This document shows, piece by piece, positions 17,797 through 27,021 of a DNA stretch of 64,000 bases (positions are counted from its first letter, which is position 1; the number at the start of each line of letters is the position of its first letter). Source of the stretch: Vulcanimicrobium alpinum (GTDB taxonomy: Bacteria; Vulcanimicrobiota; Vulcanimicrobiia; Vulcanimicrobiales; Vulcanimicrobiaceae); contig NZ_AP025523.1 in the NCBI RefSeq assembly GCF_027923555.1, positions 620,001 through 684,000 of the forward strand, read 5' to 3'. Position numbers and translations under genes: made by a program. Under the pieces are notes generated by a model. That model made no database searches. It was not told the DNA's origin and saw only the letters and a list, made by a program, of their open reading frames with translations.

Positions 17797-19026
17797 TCAG
17801 ACGAACGCGATCGCCGGATATGCGCCGCCGAGCACGGCGCTGGGGTCGCGGCCGAGCCAGCGTGAAATCACCGTCGCGTAGACGGATCGGAAATCGGTCG
17901 AGAACTTCAAGTCGCCGCGATCGAGATCGGTGAGCGAGGGATGCTCGCCGTAGATCCCGCCTTTCACGCCGCCGCCGATGACGAACAGCGGCATCGCGGT
18001 CCCGTGATCCGTTCCGTTCGACGCGTTCTGCGCCACGCGCCGGCCGAACTCGCTGAACGTCAGCGTCATCACCTTGCGATCGAGACCGTGCGCCGCGAGA
18101 TCGGCGTAGAACGCCTGCAGGCCGTCGCCGAGATAGCCGAGGAGACGGTCCTGCTGCGCGCGCTGTCCGGCGTGCGTGTCGAACGAACCGAGCGAGACGA
18201 AGACGATCTTCGACCCGACGCTGGAGCCGATCAGCCGCGCGGCGAGCGCGAGCTGCTGCGCGAAGCCGTTGTTCGGATACGCCGCCTTGTTGGTGAAGGT
18301 CGCGGTCTGCGCGCGCAGCGTGTCGCCGCCGTGGTAGGCATCGCGCGCGGTCTGCGCGATCATCGTGAGATACGGCGACTGTCCGGCCTTCGCACCGTCG
18401 TAGAGGACGCCGGCGCTCTGTTTTTCGGCGAGATTGCGCCCCGCGTTGTAGCCGAAAGCGCCGAGTGTACCGATCGCCGGCACCTCGACGTGCGACGCGA
18501 CGAGCGCCGCGGGAAGCGTGTCGCCGAGCGAGACCGCCTCGAAAAGCGGCGGCTTCGAACCCGCCGGGAAGCGTCGGTCGAGATAGCGGCCCAGCCATCC
18601 GTACTGCTGAGGTCGTTCGGGCGACGCCGTCTCCCAGATCTGCGTCGCCTCGAAATGCGAGCGGTTGGGATTCGGATAGCCGACGCCCTGGACCACGGCC
18701 ACGCTGCCCTCGTGGTAGAGTGCGGCGAGGCCCTTCAGGGCGGGATTGAAACCGATGCGATCGTTCAGCTTCAGCACCGAAGCGGGCGCGAGCGCGATCC
18801 CGGGGCGCACGCGATGGTAGTTGTCGTCCGCGAAGGGGACGACGGTGTTGAGCCCATCGTTGCCGCCGCCCATCTGCACCACGACCAGGACGTTGTCGGG
18901 ATCGCCGTTTGCGCCGAACGACGGCAGCGGTGCCGATGCGCCCGCGACCTGCGCGAGCGCGACGCTCGCGTTGCCGCCGAGGAACGCGACCGAGAGCGCG
19001 GAGGAGACGAAGGTGCTGCGTTTCAT
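17797..19026 (-). CDS. DUF1501 domain exported protein
   Basis: A 409-residue protein with an N-terminal signal sequence (residues about 1-25, ending ALA). The DUF1501 features include VVVQMGGGNDGLNTVVP near residue 50, and later SLGSFDTHAGQRAQQDRLL and TLTFSEFGRRVAQN. DUF1501 proteins are alkaline-phosphatase/sulfatase-fold proteins of unproven activity, exported and almost always encoded beside a DUF1800 gene. That partner lies 16 bp upstream here, so the two are one operon. Confidence 0.88.
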   Translation of the reverse strand: MKRSTFVSSALSVAFLGGNASVALAQVAGASAPLPSFGANGDPDNVLVVVQMGGGNDGLNTVVPFADDNYHRVRPGIALAPASVLKLNDRIGFNPALKGLAALYHEGSVAVVQGVGYPNPNRSHFEATQIWETASPERPQQYGWLGRYLDRRFPAGSKPPLFEAVSLGDTLPAALVASHVEVPAIGTLGAFGYNAGRNLAEKQSAGVLYDGAKAGQSPYLTMIAQTARDAYHGGDTLRAQTATFTNKAAYPNNGFAQQLALAARLIGSSVGSKIVFVSLGSFDTHAGQRAQQDRLLGYLGDGLQAFYADLAAHGLDRKVMTLTFSEFGRRVAQNASNGTDHGTAMPLFVIGGGVKGGIYGEHPSLTDLDRGDLKFSTDFRSVYATVISRWLGRDPSAVLGGAYPAIAFV

Positions 19027-19042
19027 CGTGCGGTTCCCAACT

Positions 19043-20491
19043 TCAAGCGAGCTGATTGACGGGCAGGTTCAGGGTGAGCGCAAGCGCGCCGCGGATCTTG
19101 TCCTGATAGTTCTCGGGACCGAAGGGCATCGGATTCTGCGTCGCGGCGGTCGGCGTCGCGCTGTTCAGATATCCGGTGAGCGTCGCGCGAACGTCGGAGG
19201 TGACGTCGTCCTGCACCGCCTCGCCGACCAGTGCCGCGGCGACTTTCGCGGCGTCCATCCCGACGCGGCCGACCAGCGCATCCGGATTGACGTACGGCGC
19301 GCTCACCGCCGGCTGGCCGTTCTTTCCGGGCGCGGTCTGCGCGACCAGCGCGTTGACGAAGTTGAAGCGCGCCAGCAGGGTCGAGGTGTTGATCCACGTC
19401 GGGCCGCCGTCCCAACCCTTGACGCTCGGCGGGTTGAGCGGCTCCTGGCCCATGCGTGCGAGCTGGTACGGCAGGTTCGGCGGCACCGTCGCAGTCCCGA
19501 AATAGCGCAGCGTCCCGATCGCGAATTCGACCGGCGATTTCGGCAACGCGCGGTAGGCGCGCGTCGAGTAGAAGACGTTCGAGCGCAGGATCGTGCCGAC
19601 CGTCTTCGCGATGTCGAAGCCGGAGAGCGCGTACACCTGCGCGGCGGACTCGATGAGCTCGGGTTCGGGGTCGCTGTAGACGAAGAATTCGAGCAGCTTG
19701 CGCGCGAGGAAGCGCTGGTGCACCGGCTGGGCGACGATCAGCGCGATGACGTCGTCGGCGTTGTAGTTGCCGGTCTTGCCGAACACCGTCTTCGGACCAT
19801 CGTCGTGACGCGCGGCGACGAACTGGGCCTGCAGTCCGCGATCGAGCGTCCAGCCGGTGAACGCGCGGGCCGCTTCCTTGATGTCGTCTTCGGTGTAGTT
19901 GCCGAGCCCAAGCGCGAAGAGCTCCATCACCTCGCGCGCGTAGTTTTCGTTGGGATGCGCTTTGGCGTTGTAGCGGTTGTCGAGCCAGATCAGCATCGCC
20001 GGATCGGTCGTCACTGCCGAGAGAAGCGCGGGGAAGCGGCCCATCCCGAGCGTGCGGAACAGATCGATCTGCGCGACCATCTGCGCCGCCGGCACCTTGT
20101 TGATCGACGTCGCGAAGTGACCGTGCCAGAAAAGCGTCATCTTTTCGCGCAACTGGCGGTTCGTGCGCAGCATGCGGTCGAGCCACCACATCTGCGCCGC
20201 GGCGCGGTTCTTGCCTTGCGTGAAGAGTACGTCCGAGTCGGGGAAGTCGGTGAATTCCGCGTCGAGGCCGGGCGGATGGAGCATCGCGTCGACCGCGCCG
20301 TTCATCCCGAGCGATGCGAGGCGCGCCGGCTCGTCGGCCGCACCGCCGAAGCCCGCGCGGCGCAGCAGATGCGCGGCATGACGCGGCCCGAAGCGGCCGG
20401 CGTACGGCAGGAGCGCCGTCGCGGCATCGAGCGCGCCGGGCGGACGAAAACCGACCTGCGGATCGGTCGAAGTGTCGATCTTGGACGGCAC
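19043..20491 (-). CDS. DUF1800 domain protein
   Basis: A 482-residue DUF1800 protein. The hallmarks are RHAAHLLRRAGFGG near the N-terminus, ENYAREVMELFALGLGNYTEDDI in the middle and PPSVKGWDGGPTWINTSTLL towards the C-terminus. The family is widespread but uncharacterised and is paired with DUF1501, as here. No clear signal peptide is seen from this start. It is likely the first gene of the two-gene operon. Confidence 0.87.
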   Translation of the reverse strand: MPSKIDTSTDPQVGFRPPGALDAATALLPYAGRFGPRHAAHLLRRAGFGGAADEPARLASLGMNGAVDAMLHPPGLDAEFTDFPDSDVLFTQGKNRAAAQMWWLDRMLRTNRQLREKMTLFWHGHFATSINKVPAAQMVAQIDLFRTLGMGRFPALLSAVTTDPAMLIWLDNRYNAKAHPNENYAREVMELFALGLGNYTEDDIKEAARAFTGWTLDRGLQAQFVAARHDDGPKTVFGKTGNYNADDVIALIVAQPVHQRFLARKLLEFFVYSDPEPELIESAAQVYALSGFDIAKTVGTILRSNVFYSTRAYRALPKSPVEFAIGTLRYFGTATVPPNLPYQLARMGQEPLNPPSVKGWDGGPTWINTSTLLARFNFVNALVAQTAPGKNGQPAVSAPYVNPDALVGRVGMDAAKVAAALVGEAVQDDVTSDVRATLTGYLNSATPTAATQNPMPFGPENYQDKIRGALALTLNLPVNQLA

Positions 20492-20579
20492 GGTACCCTC
20501 CGAACGGCTACCGATTCGCCGCCGTCACGCCGAATCGGCGCGCCCGGATGAGACTTGCGTGAAAGTTCGGGCGCCCGCG

Positions 20580-22799
20580 TCAGCGCTGGAGCATCAGCTC
20601 GATCTCGGTCGCGAGCTCGGGTGCCGCGATGCCGCGGGTCGGACGGCCGCTTGCCGAGATCGTGACCGTCGCGTCGGCGCGTCCCATCGCCGCGGCCAGG
20701 AGGCGGCGCTGTTCCTTGATATATGCCAGCCGCGGCTTCGCCTGGTGTTCGTACCAGGTGAACTTCGCGGTGCGCGCGGCCGGCGCGTCGCCGGCGCTCT
20801 CCTTCGGGATCATTCCGTAGGTCGTGCTGAAGAGGAACGCGTCGGGGACGTAGTACGGTGGAAAGGCGCCGGCGCGCACGTCGACGACGAAGACGTGATC
20901 GAAACGCCGTCCGAGGATGCGCTCCACGGAAGCGACGGCGACGGCGTCGGTGCGTTCGTCGTCGATCTCGGGGCCGCCGTCGCCGGCAGCGATCCGCTCG
21001 CAGTACGCGAGCGCGCCGGCCAGCCCGGCACCTGCATGGCGCGCGTCGACCTCGCCGATCGTCGCGACGAGCTGCGCGATCATCGTCGCGCGCAGCCGCG
21101 CACGGGCCGCCGTCTCACCGTCGCGCGCGAGCAGCAAGCCGGCGTCCGCGACGATCGCCTGCGCGGCCGCGGCGGCGCCGAGGCTGCGTGACCAGGCGAT
21201 CCAGCGCGCGCGGCGCGCGCGAAACGACGCGAGCCGTTCGCGCGCCGCCGGGGTGAGGTCGGCGTCGCGCTCGGCGCGCAGCACGTTGGTCGCGAGCCGC
21301 ACGTCGCGTTTGCGATCCCAGCGCCGGTCGGTATCGGGGGGCTCGTCGGGGAGGACGAACAGCGCGGGCTGCGGATCGGCCGGCTCACCGCACAGCAGCG
21401 CGATCGTGGCGTCGGAGAGGCGCAGCAGCGGCAACTGCAGCGTGCGCAGCAGCCAGTCATGGCGGAACGGATCGACGGCGCACCACAGCACGGCGAGTGC
21501 GTCGCGCACGTCGGCGCGTTCGAAGAGCGCCGGATCGCCGGCCGGCGCGATCGCGATGTCGCGCGCGACCAGCGCGTCCTCGACGATCCCGAGCGTCCGC
21601 AGCGTGCGGTGCACGACCGCGATCCGGCCCGGCGGCGTCCCGCCGGCGATCAGCGCTGCGACGCGCTGCGCGATCGCCTCCGCTTCGCCCGCGCGATCGG
21701 ACGCGCGCACGACGCGCACGGCGTCGCCCGCCGGAATGCTGCGCATCGGATCGTCGGCGATCACGGCGCGCATCACCGCGGCGATCTGCGGGGGGAGCGT
21801 CCGCGCCACGAGCGTCACCGTGGTCTTCGCGCACCCGAAGATCCGTTCGGGCCGCGAGCCCGCGAACGTCTGCGTCGCCGCGTCGGGATCGCCCGCGACG
21901 GTGACGCCGTCGAGCGCGTCGCCGAAGAGCGCGCGCAGAAAGCGCAGCGCGCCGGCGGGCAGGTCGTGCGCGTCGTCGACGAGCGCGACGCGCAAGCGCC
22001 CGCGCAGCGACCGCGCGATCGCCGGGCGGTCGGCGATCAGCCGCACGGCTTCGGCAAGAACGTCGGCGGGGGTGAGGCAGCCCCGCCGCACGAGTTCGCT
22101 CGCGTACGCGCGCTGCAGCCGCGCGAGGATCTTCGCCAGATCGAGCTCGCGTTTGCGCTGCCGCTCGAGTTCTCCGGGACCGACGGCGAGCGAGGCGCGG
22201 TGCTCGTCCTTCGTCGCCGCGACGAGCGCCGGCGACGCGAGGTTCGGCGGGTTGGCGTAAAACGACGTCGCGCCGCGTTTCGCAATCGCGAGAAAGGCCT
22301 CGTCGTCGATCCCTGCGTCGCGCAATTTGCGGATCAGCCGCAGCGCCGCGTCGGCGAAGCGGGCGGGAGTGCGCAATCCGGCGATCTCCGGATCGACGTC
22401 GGTCCCGAGCCAGTCGCTCCACTCGGCGGAGAACAGGGGCGCGGCGGCGCGCTCGAAGATCTCGGCGGCATCGAGCGGCGAGACGAGTTCCGGATCGAGC
22501 GCGAGCCCCGTTTCGAACGGGTGCGCGCGCAGCAGTTCGAGCGCGAGGACGTCGAGCGTCTCGCCGCGCACCGCGATTCCCGTGGCGGCGGTGATCCGTT
22601 CGGCGAGCGCGCGCGCGCCGCCGGCGCGCGCCGCGGTGACGATCGCACCGTCGGCGAGCGCCGGATCGCGGCCCACCAGCGCGGCGAAGCGGCGCGCCAG
22701 CGCGTCCGTCTTGCCGCTGGTCGGCGGCCCGACGAACGCGATCAGCCCGCTCTCCGGCCCGAGCGTCAGCGCCCGCTCAAGCCCGAGCACCGCGATCAT
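20580..22799 (-). CDS. UvrD/AddA-like superfamily 1 helicase-type protein
   Basis: From ATG 22799, 7 bp after the upstream nuclease stop, the protein is 739 residues. Walker A is VGPPTSGKTDAL near the N-terminus. Motif II reads VALVDDAHDLP, a weak form of the DExQ box. Later blocks (TVAGDPDAATQTFAGSRPE, IAVVHRTLRTLG, VFVVDVRAGAFPPYY) follow the order of UvrD/PcrA helicases and RecB/AddA. With the PD-(D/E)XK gene directly upstream it looks like a divergent AddAB/RecBCD-type helicase-nuclease for double-strand break processing. An open extension to 22862 overlaps the neighbour and was not used. Confidence 0.7.
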   Translation of the reverse strand: MIAVLGLERALTLGPESGLIAFVGPPTSGKTDALARRFAALVGRDPALADGAIVTAARAGGARALAERITAATGIAVRGETLDVLALELLRAHPFETGLALDPELVSPLDAAEIFERAAAPLFSAEWSDWLGTDVDPEIAGLRTPARFADAALRLIRKLRDAGIDDEAFLAIAKRGATSFYANPPNLASPALVAATKDEHRASLAVGPGELERQRKRELDLAKILARLQRAYASELVRRGCLTPADVLAEAVRLIADRPAIARSLRGRLRVALVDDAHDLPAGALRFLRALFGDALDGVTVAGDPDAATQTFAGSRPERIFGCAKTTVTLVARTLPPQIAAVMRAVIADDPMRSIPAGDAVRVVRASDRAGEAEAIAQRVAALIAGGTPPGRIAVVHRTLRTLGIVEDALVARDIAIAPAGDPALFERADVRDALAVLWCAVDPFRHDWLLRTLQLPLLRLSDATIALLCGEPADPQPALFVLPDEPPDTDRRWDRKRDVRLATNVLRAERDADLTPAARERLASFRARRARWIAWSRSLGAAAAAQAIVADAGLLLARDGETAARARLRATMIAQLVATIGEVDARHAGAGLAGALAYCERIAAGDGGPEIDDERTDAVAVASVERILGRRFDHVFVVDVRAGAFPPYYVPDAFLFSTTYGMIPKESAGDAPAARTAKFTWYEHQAKPRLAYIKEQRRLLAAAMGRADATVTISASGRPTRGIAAPELATEIELMLQR

Positions 22800-22806
22800 C
22801 GCGCGC

Positions 22807-24648
22807 TCACCGGCCGAAGCGCTCTTCGAGCGCGAGCGGGCGTTCGCGGCAGGCGTTCGCATAGGCGCAGTAGCGGCAGGCGTCGGGATCGTCCGTCGCC
22901 GGAAAGGCGCGCAGCGTTCCGCCGGCGAGTTCGTTCGCGAGCGCGATCATGTGGTCGCGCGCGCGTGCGAGTTCGGCGGCGGCGATCTCGCCGACGGTGC
23001 CGTTCGCGCGCGGCGGACGCGACGTCGTGACCACTTCGAGTTCGACCGGCGCGACGTCGAGCAGCGCGTCTTTGAGCGGGATCAGCGCGAGCCGCGAGAC
23101 GGTGTCGCCGGCCTCGGTGCGCGCCCAGTAGTAGAACGGCAGTTGGAACTCGCGGAACGCGCGGATGTCGGCGAGATACTCGAGCGCGCTGGTCGCGATC
23201 GAGCCCGTTTTGTAGTCGACGACGGTGACGGTCCCGGTGCGATCGTCACGGTCGAGTCGGTCGATGAAGCCGATGAAGCGCTGGCCGCCGAGCTCGACTT
23301 CGGTCGCCGTCTCGCAACCGATCACCTCGAACGGCGCGCGGTTCGCGCGTTCGAGCAGCCAGGCGAGGTACTTCTTGGCGGTGCGCCGCGCGCGCCGCTT
23401 CTGCAGTTCGAACTCGACCGGCGCGTCGAACCGCGTGCGGTGCCGGTCGAACGCGGCGACGACCGCGAAATCGAGCGTGCGCGCGAGCGCTTCGGGATCG
23501 GCGCCGTCGAAGCGCACGTGCCCGGTGTGGAAGTCTTCTAGCGCGGCGTGGAAGGCAATCCCGTAGAATGACGCCGACGATCCGCGATCCTCGACGGCGG
23601 CGCACGCGTAGCGGAACCACCACTTGCGCGCGCACTCGGCGTATGCGTTGAGCGACGACGCGCTGAACGAGATCTTCCGCATCGCGACGGGGGCCGGGGG
23701 TTCGTCGGTGACTGGCTGCGCTTCGATAAGCTCAGCGTGACTTGGGTCAGCGTGACGGGTGGCGCCGGCGAGCTCGGCGTCGATCTCCGCGACGAAGTCG
23801 GCCGCCTCCCAGGGTTCGGCGAACGCGCGCGCCGCGTCGAAGTCGCGTGCGATCCGCTCGAGCGCGAAGCGCGTCGCCGCGTCGTCGCAGCCGAACGACG
23901 CAAACGCAGCCGCCAGCGTGCGTTCCGCCGTCGCGTCGGGCGCTTTGTATGCCGCGGTCACCGTCTGCAGGCCGTGCACGAACCGCGTCGCGTCGGCGAG
24001 CGCGCCCCTGGCGACGACGTCGAGGAGCGATGCGCGTTCGCCCGCGGCCGCGAGCAGCGCGCGCGCGTCGTCGGATCGCACGCCGCTCTGGGGCGCGAGC
24101 AGCATCCGGCGCGCGTCGGCGTCGCTCTGCGACGCGGCGAATTGCAGCAGCGCGATCGTTCCGGCGACGTACGCGAAGTCGAGCGGCGGCGTCACCGGCG
24201 GTCCCAGATCGACGATCTCGAACGTCGCGCGCGCCGCCGTTGCCAAACGCCGCCACGCGAAGCGTTCGTCGTCGTCGGCGCACAGCGCCGCGTCGATCTG
24301 CAGCAGCGGCTCGCCGAGTGCGGGGGCCGCGCCGGTCGCGGCGCGCAGCGCGCCGCGGACGTCGAGCAGGTCGGCGAAGGCGAGCAGGGTGCGGACGTGC
24401 CCGGCCAACGGCTCGAGCGGTGCCGGGATCGCGCCGCGATCGCACGCGTCGAGGACGCGCTGGGCGAACGACGCGCTGGCGCGCACGTGCGGAGCGATCC
24501 CGGTGTCGTCGCGGGTCGCCGCGATGCGGCGGACGATCGCCCGCCGCTCGCCGTCGCCGAGCACGCGCCGCCCGACCAGCCGGCTCAGCAGCGCGGCCGG
24601 GGCGAGCGCGTCGCCGGTGGGGAGCCGGCGTTCGTCGACGAGGAGCAC
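22807..24648 (-). CDS. PD-(D/E)XK nuclease, AddB/RecB-type with Fe-S cysteines
   Basis: The C-terminal half carries a RecB-family nuclease: SSLNAYAECARKWWFRY, FHAALEDFHTG, FIGFIDRLD and VVDYKTGS (catalytic D-x-K), then CRYCAYANACR. The first cysteine plus the last three form the 4Fe-4S set of AddB-type nucleases. The N-terminal half resembles an inactivated helicase and has no Walker A. The start is uncertain. I used GTG 24648 (613 residues), although the frame stays open further upstream. A copy of the dispersed repeat lies inside the reading frame at 23718-23741 and encodes part of a linker. It partners the helicase just downstream. Confidence 0.72.
   Translation of the reverse strand: MLLVDERRLPTGDALAPAALLSRLVGRRVLGDGERRAIVRRIAATRDDTGIAPHVRASASFAQRVLDACDRGAIPAPLEPLAGHVRTLLAFADLLDVRGALRAATGAAPALGEPLLQIDAALCADDDERFAWRRLATAARATFEIVDLGPPVTPPLDFAYVAGTIALLQFAASQSDADARRMLLAPQSGVRSDDARALLAAAGERASLLDVVARGALADATRFVHGLQTVTAAYKAPDATAERTLAAAFASFGCDDAATRFALERIARDFDAARAFAEPWEAADFVAEIDAELAGATRHADPSHAELIEAQPVTDEPPAPVAMRKISFSASSLNAYAECARKWWFRYACAAVEDRGSSASFYGIAFHAALEDFHTGHVRFDGADPEALARTLDFAVVAAFDRHRTRFDAPVEFELQKRRARRTAKKYLAWLLERANRAPFEVIGCETATEVELGGQRFIGFIDRLDRDDRTGTVTVVDYKTGSIATSALEYLADIRAFREFQLPFYYWARTEAGDTVSRLALIPLKDALLDVAPVELEVVTTSRPPRANGTVGEIAAAELARARDHMIALANELAGGTLRAFPATDDPDACRYCAYANACRERPLALEERFGR
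23718..23741. repeat. Dispersed REP-like repeat inside a coding sequence
   Basis: GCGCTTCGATAAGCTCAGCG followed by TGAC matches the dispersed repeat seen at 43370-43436, 61668-61690 and 62748-62793. Here it lies in the linker before the nuclease domain, encoding HAELIEA on the minus strand without breaking the frame. Confidence 0.7.
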
Positions 24649-24762
24649 GCAGCAACGGTTCGGGCGGCGCGACGTCCGGACCCTCGACGGCGTCCACAGA
24701 TCGATGCGGAGTTTGTGGACGCGCGTGGAATATGTGGATGATGCCGGAATGCTGGTGGTGAG

Positions 24763-25326
24763 ATGCGCAGGATGATCGTCGGGATCTCCGGCGCGAGCGG
24801 GAGCGCGTACGCGATTGCGGCGCTGCGCGCGCTGCGTGCGGTCCCCGACGTCGAGACGCACCTCGTCCTCTCGCAGCAGGCGCGCCAGACGATCGCGCTC
24901 GAGACAGATGCCACCGCCGCCGACGTCGAAGCGCTGGCCGACGTCGTTCACCGCGACGAAAACCTCGCCGCCTCGATCTCGTCGGGCTCGTTTCACACCG
25001 AGGGGATGCTGGTGGTGCCGTGCTCGATGAAAACGGCGTCGGCGATCGCCTACAGTTTCAACGCGAACCTGCTGGTGCGCGCCGCCGACGTGTGCCTGAA
25101 AGAGAAGCGCCGGCTGGTGCTGATGGTGCGCGAGACGCCGCTCCATCTCGGCCATCTGCGGACGCTCACCCAGCTCGCGGAGCTTGGAGCCGTGATCCTG
25201 CCGCCGGTTCCGGGGATGTACGCGCACCCCAAAACGGTCGACGACATCATCGGACACGCGATCGGGAAAGCGCTGGATCAGTTCGGCATCGACGCGAAAT
25301 CGTTCGCCCGCTGGACCGGCGCATAG
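24763..25326 (+). CDS. ubiX: Flavin prenyltransferase UbiX
   Basis: A 187-residue flavoprotein with the N-terminal GISGASGSAYAI motif that binds the FMN phosphate. The SMKTASAIAYSFNANLLVRAADVCLKE block and the RETPLHLGHLRTLTQLAELG block are strongly conserved in the family. UbiX attaches a dimethylallyl group to FMN to make prenylated FMN, the cofactor of UbiD decarboxylases. No ubiD is in the window. It is transcribed divergently from the nuclease gene. Confidence 0.92.
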   Translation: MRRMIVGISGASGSAYAIAALRALRAVPDVETHLVLSQQARQTIALETDATAADVEALADVVHRDENLAASISSGSFHTEGMLVVPCSMKTASAIAYSFNANLLVRAADVCLKEKRRLVLMVRETPLHLGHLRTLTQLAELGAVILPPVPGMYAHPKTVDDIIGHAIGKALDQFGIDAKSFARWTGA

Positions 25327-25333
25327 CGCGCCC

Positions 25334-25807
25334 TCAGCGCACCGTCAGCGAATAAACCGCGGCGTCCGCGCGCGAGCCGCCCTTCGCGTCGGCGAGCGCG
25401 ACCGACACGGTATACGTACCGAGTCTCGGCGCGGTGATGCTCACCCGCGCCGAGACCTTCCGGTCGGATGCGCCGATCGTGAACGTGCGCGGGTCGCTGC
25501 GTTCGAAGTCGCTCGGCGCGTCGAGGATGTAGAGCTTGCAGTCCGGCTGTTCGCAGCGGAAGCGCACTTTCGGTGCAGCGCCGTCGCCGCCGGCGATGCG
25601 CGCGACGAGCGGCTGCGGAAAATCCGTCTCGTAGGCTGCGGCGCCCGCCGCGGCGTAGGCATGCGCGTTCTGGGGCGATCCGGAGACACCGACGACGGCG
25701 GAGCGCGCGGCCCCGTGCCCTGCCTGCGCGGCGTGAGGCGCGTGATGCGGCGCGGCCGCGACGAGGATCGCCGCGACCGGGGGCAGCGCGATCCCGAGCC
25801 TGCGCAT
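25334..25807 (-). CDS. Small exported protein of unknown function
   Basis: From ATG 25807 the protein is 157 residues. An N-terminal signal sequence (RRLGIALPPVAAILVAAA) is followed by a His/Ala-rich stretch. The C-terminal part looks like a beta-sandwich (RVSITAPRLGTYTVSVALAD) with two cysteines in CEQPDC. No known family is recognised. The start codon overlaps the sqdB stop, so it is translationally coupled to sulfolipid synthesis, but no role follows from that alone. A neighbouring open extension upstream is out of frame with sqdB and not real. Confidence 0.6.
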   Translation of the reverse strand: MRRLGIALPPVAAILVAAAPHHAPHAAQAGHGAARSAVVGVSGSPQNAHAYAAAGAAAYETDFPQPLVARIAGGDGAAPKVRFRCEQPDCKLYILDAPSDFERSDPRTFTIGASDRKVSARVSITAPRLGTYTVSVALADAKGGSRADAAVYSLTVR

Positions 25808-26991
25808 CACGAGGCGACGGCGCGTTCTGGGGCGTCGTGCGGCGGGCGCCACGCCACGCGCGGCGGGATCAGCCGCACGTCGATGCGCTCCCGATGCGCG
25901 GCAGCGATCGCGATCAGCCCGGCGATCGTTGCGTCGCCGAGCGGCGTCGGGTCGAGGCCCAGCGCGCGCAAGTTGGTGTTCCTCGCGTTGTAGTAGTGCT
26001 CTTCGCGCTCGCTGCGCGGGTTGGGCAGACGCACGATCTCGGTCGCCAAACCGAGCCCGGCAGCGACGCGCGCGACGCGCTCGGCGAGTTCCGCGACGGA
26101 AAACATCTCGGTGAATTGATTGAAGACGCGGTACTCGCCCGCCTGCGCCGGATGCTCGAGCGCGATCTCGACGCAGCGCACCGTGTCGCGAATATCGAGG
26201 AAGCCGCGCGTCTGACCGCCCTGCCCGTAGATCGTCAGCGGATGGCCTAGCGCCGCCTGCACGCAGAAGCGGTTGAGCACGGTGCCGAAGATGTGGTCGT
26301 AGTCGTAGCGGTTCGCCAGCGCCGGCGACGCCGCCGTCTCGGCGGTCAGCGTGCCGTAGACGATCCCCTGGTTGAGATCGGTCGCGCGCAGACCCCAGGT
26401 GCGGCAGGCGAAGAAGAGCTGATCGCTGTCGCTGACCTTCGTGAGATGGTAGAACGACCCGGGTTGTTTGGGAAACGGCAGCCGGTCGCTGCGGCCCTGG
26501 TGCTCGACGACCAGGAAGCCTTCCTCGATATCGATGTTGGGAGTTCCGTATTCGCCCATCGTTCCGAGCTTCACGAGGTGCGCGTCCGGCGCGTACTCGC
26601 GCAGCGCCCACAGCACGTTCAAATTGCCGACGGTGTTGTTGACATGGGTGCGCACGGCGTGGTCGCGGTCGATCATCGAGAACGGCGCGCTGCGCTGCTG
26701 TCCGAAGTGCACGATCGCGTCGGGCGCGATTTCTGCGACGACGCGGCACAGCGCCTCGTAGTCGGTCGCGTCGACCGTTTCCAAGCGCACGGCGCGACGT
26801 GTCACGCGCGTCCATTCGTCGACGCGGCGGCGTGCCGAGGCGATCGGCACCAGCGAGTCGAGGCCGTGCTCGCGATCCCAAGCGCGCCGCGCGAGGCTGT
26901 CGAGGATCGTCACCTCGTGGCCCCGCGCGGAGAGATAGAGCGACGTCGCCCAGCCGCAGTAGCCGTCGCCGCCGATCACGAGCACCTTCAT
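25807..26991 (-). CDS. sqdB: UDP-sulfoquinovose synthase
   Basis: A 394-residue extended SDR enzyme of the SQD1/SqdB family, which makes UDP-sulfoquinovose from UDP-glucose and sulfite, the head-group donor for sulfoquinovosyl diacylglycerol. Family markers are the NAD loop GGDGYCGWATSLYLS (residues 7-21), FGQQRSAPFSMID, LGTMGEYGTPNIDIEEG and YHLTKVSDSD. The T144, Y181 and K185 positions correspond to the catalytic Thr/Tyr/Lys of plant SQD1. A glycosyltransferase gene lies 30 bp upstream in the same direction. SQDG is common but not exclusive to photosynthetic membranes. Confidence 0.9.
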   Translation of the reverse strand: MKVLVIGGDGYCGWATSLYLSARGHEVTILDSLARRAWDREHGLDSLVPIASARRRVDEWTRVTRRAVRLETVDATDYEALCRVVAEIAPDAIVHFGQQRSAPFSMIDRDHAVRTHVNNTVGNLNVLWALREYAPDAHLVKLGTMGEYGTPNIDIEEGFLVVEHQGRSDRLPFPKQPGSFYHLTKVSDSDQLFFACRTWGLRATDLNQGIVYGTLTAETAASPALANRYDYDHIFGTVLNRFCVQAALGHPLTIYGQGGQTRGFLDIRDTVRCVEIALEHPAQAGEYRVFNQFTEMFSVAELAERVARVAAGLGLATEIVRLPNPRSEREEHYYNARNTNLRALGLDPTPLGDATIAGLIAIAAAHRERIDVRLIPPRVAWRPPHDAPERAVAS

Positions 26992-27021
26992 GTGAAACCA
27001 TCTCTCCTTAGCGGTGTGCCG

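Noticed and set aside
15971-18598. Long minus-strand frame of 875 codons extending beyond the GNAT gene
   Set aside because: Only the 3' part (from 16936) matches a protein family; upstream it is antisense or out-of-frame to the CysQ-like and DUF1501 genes.
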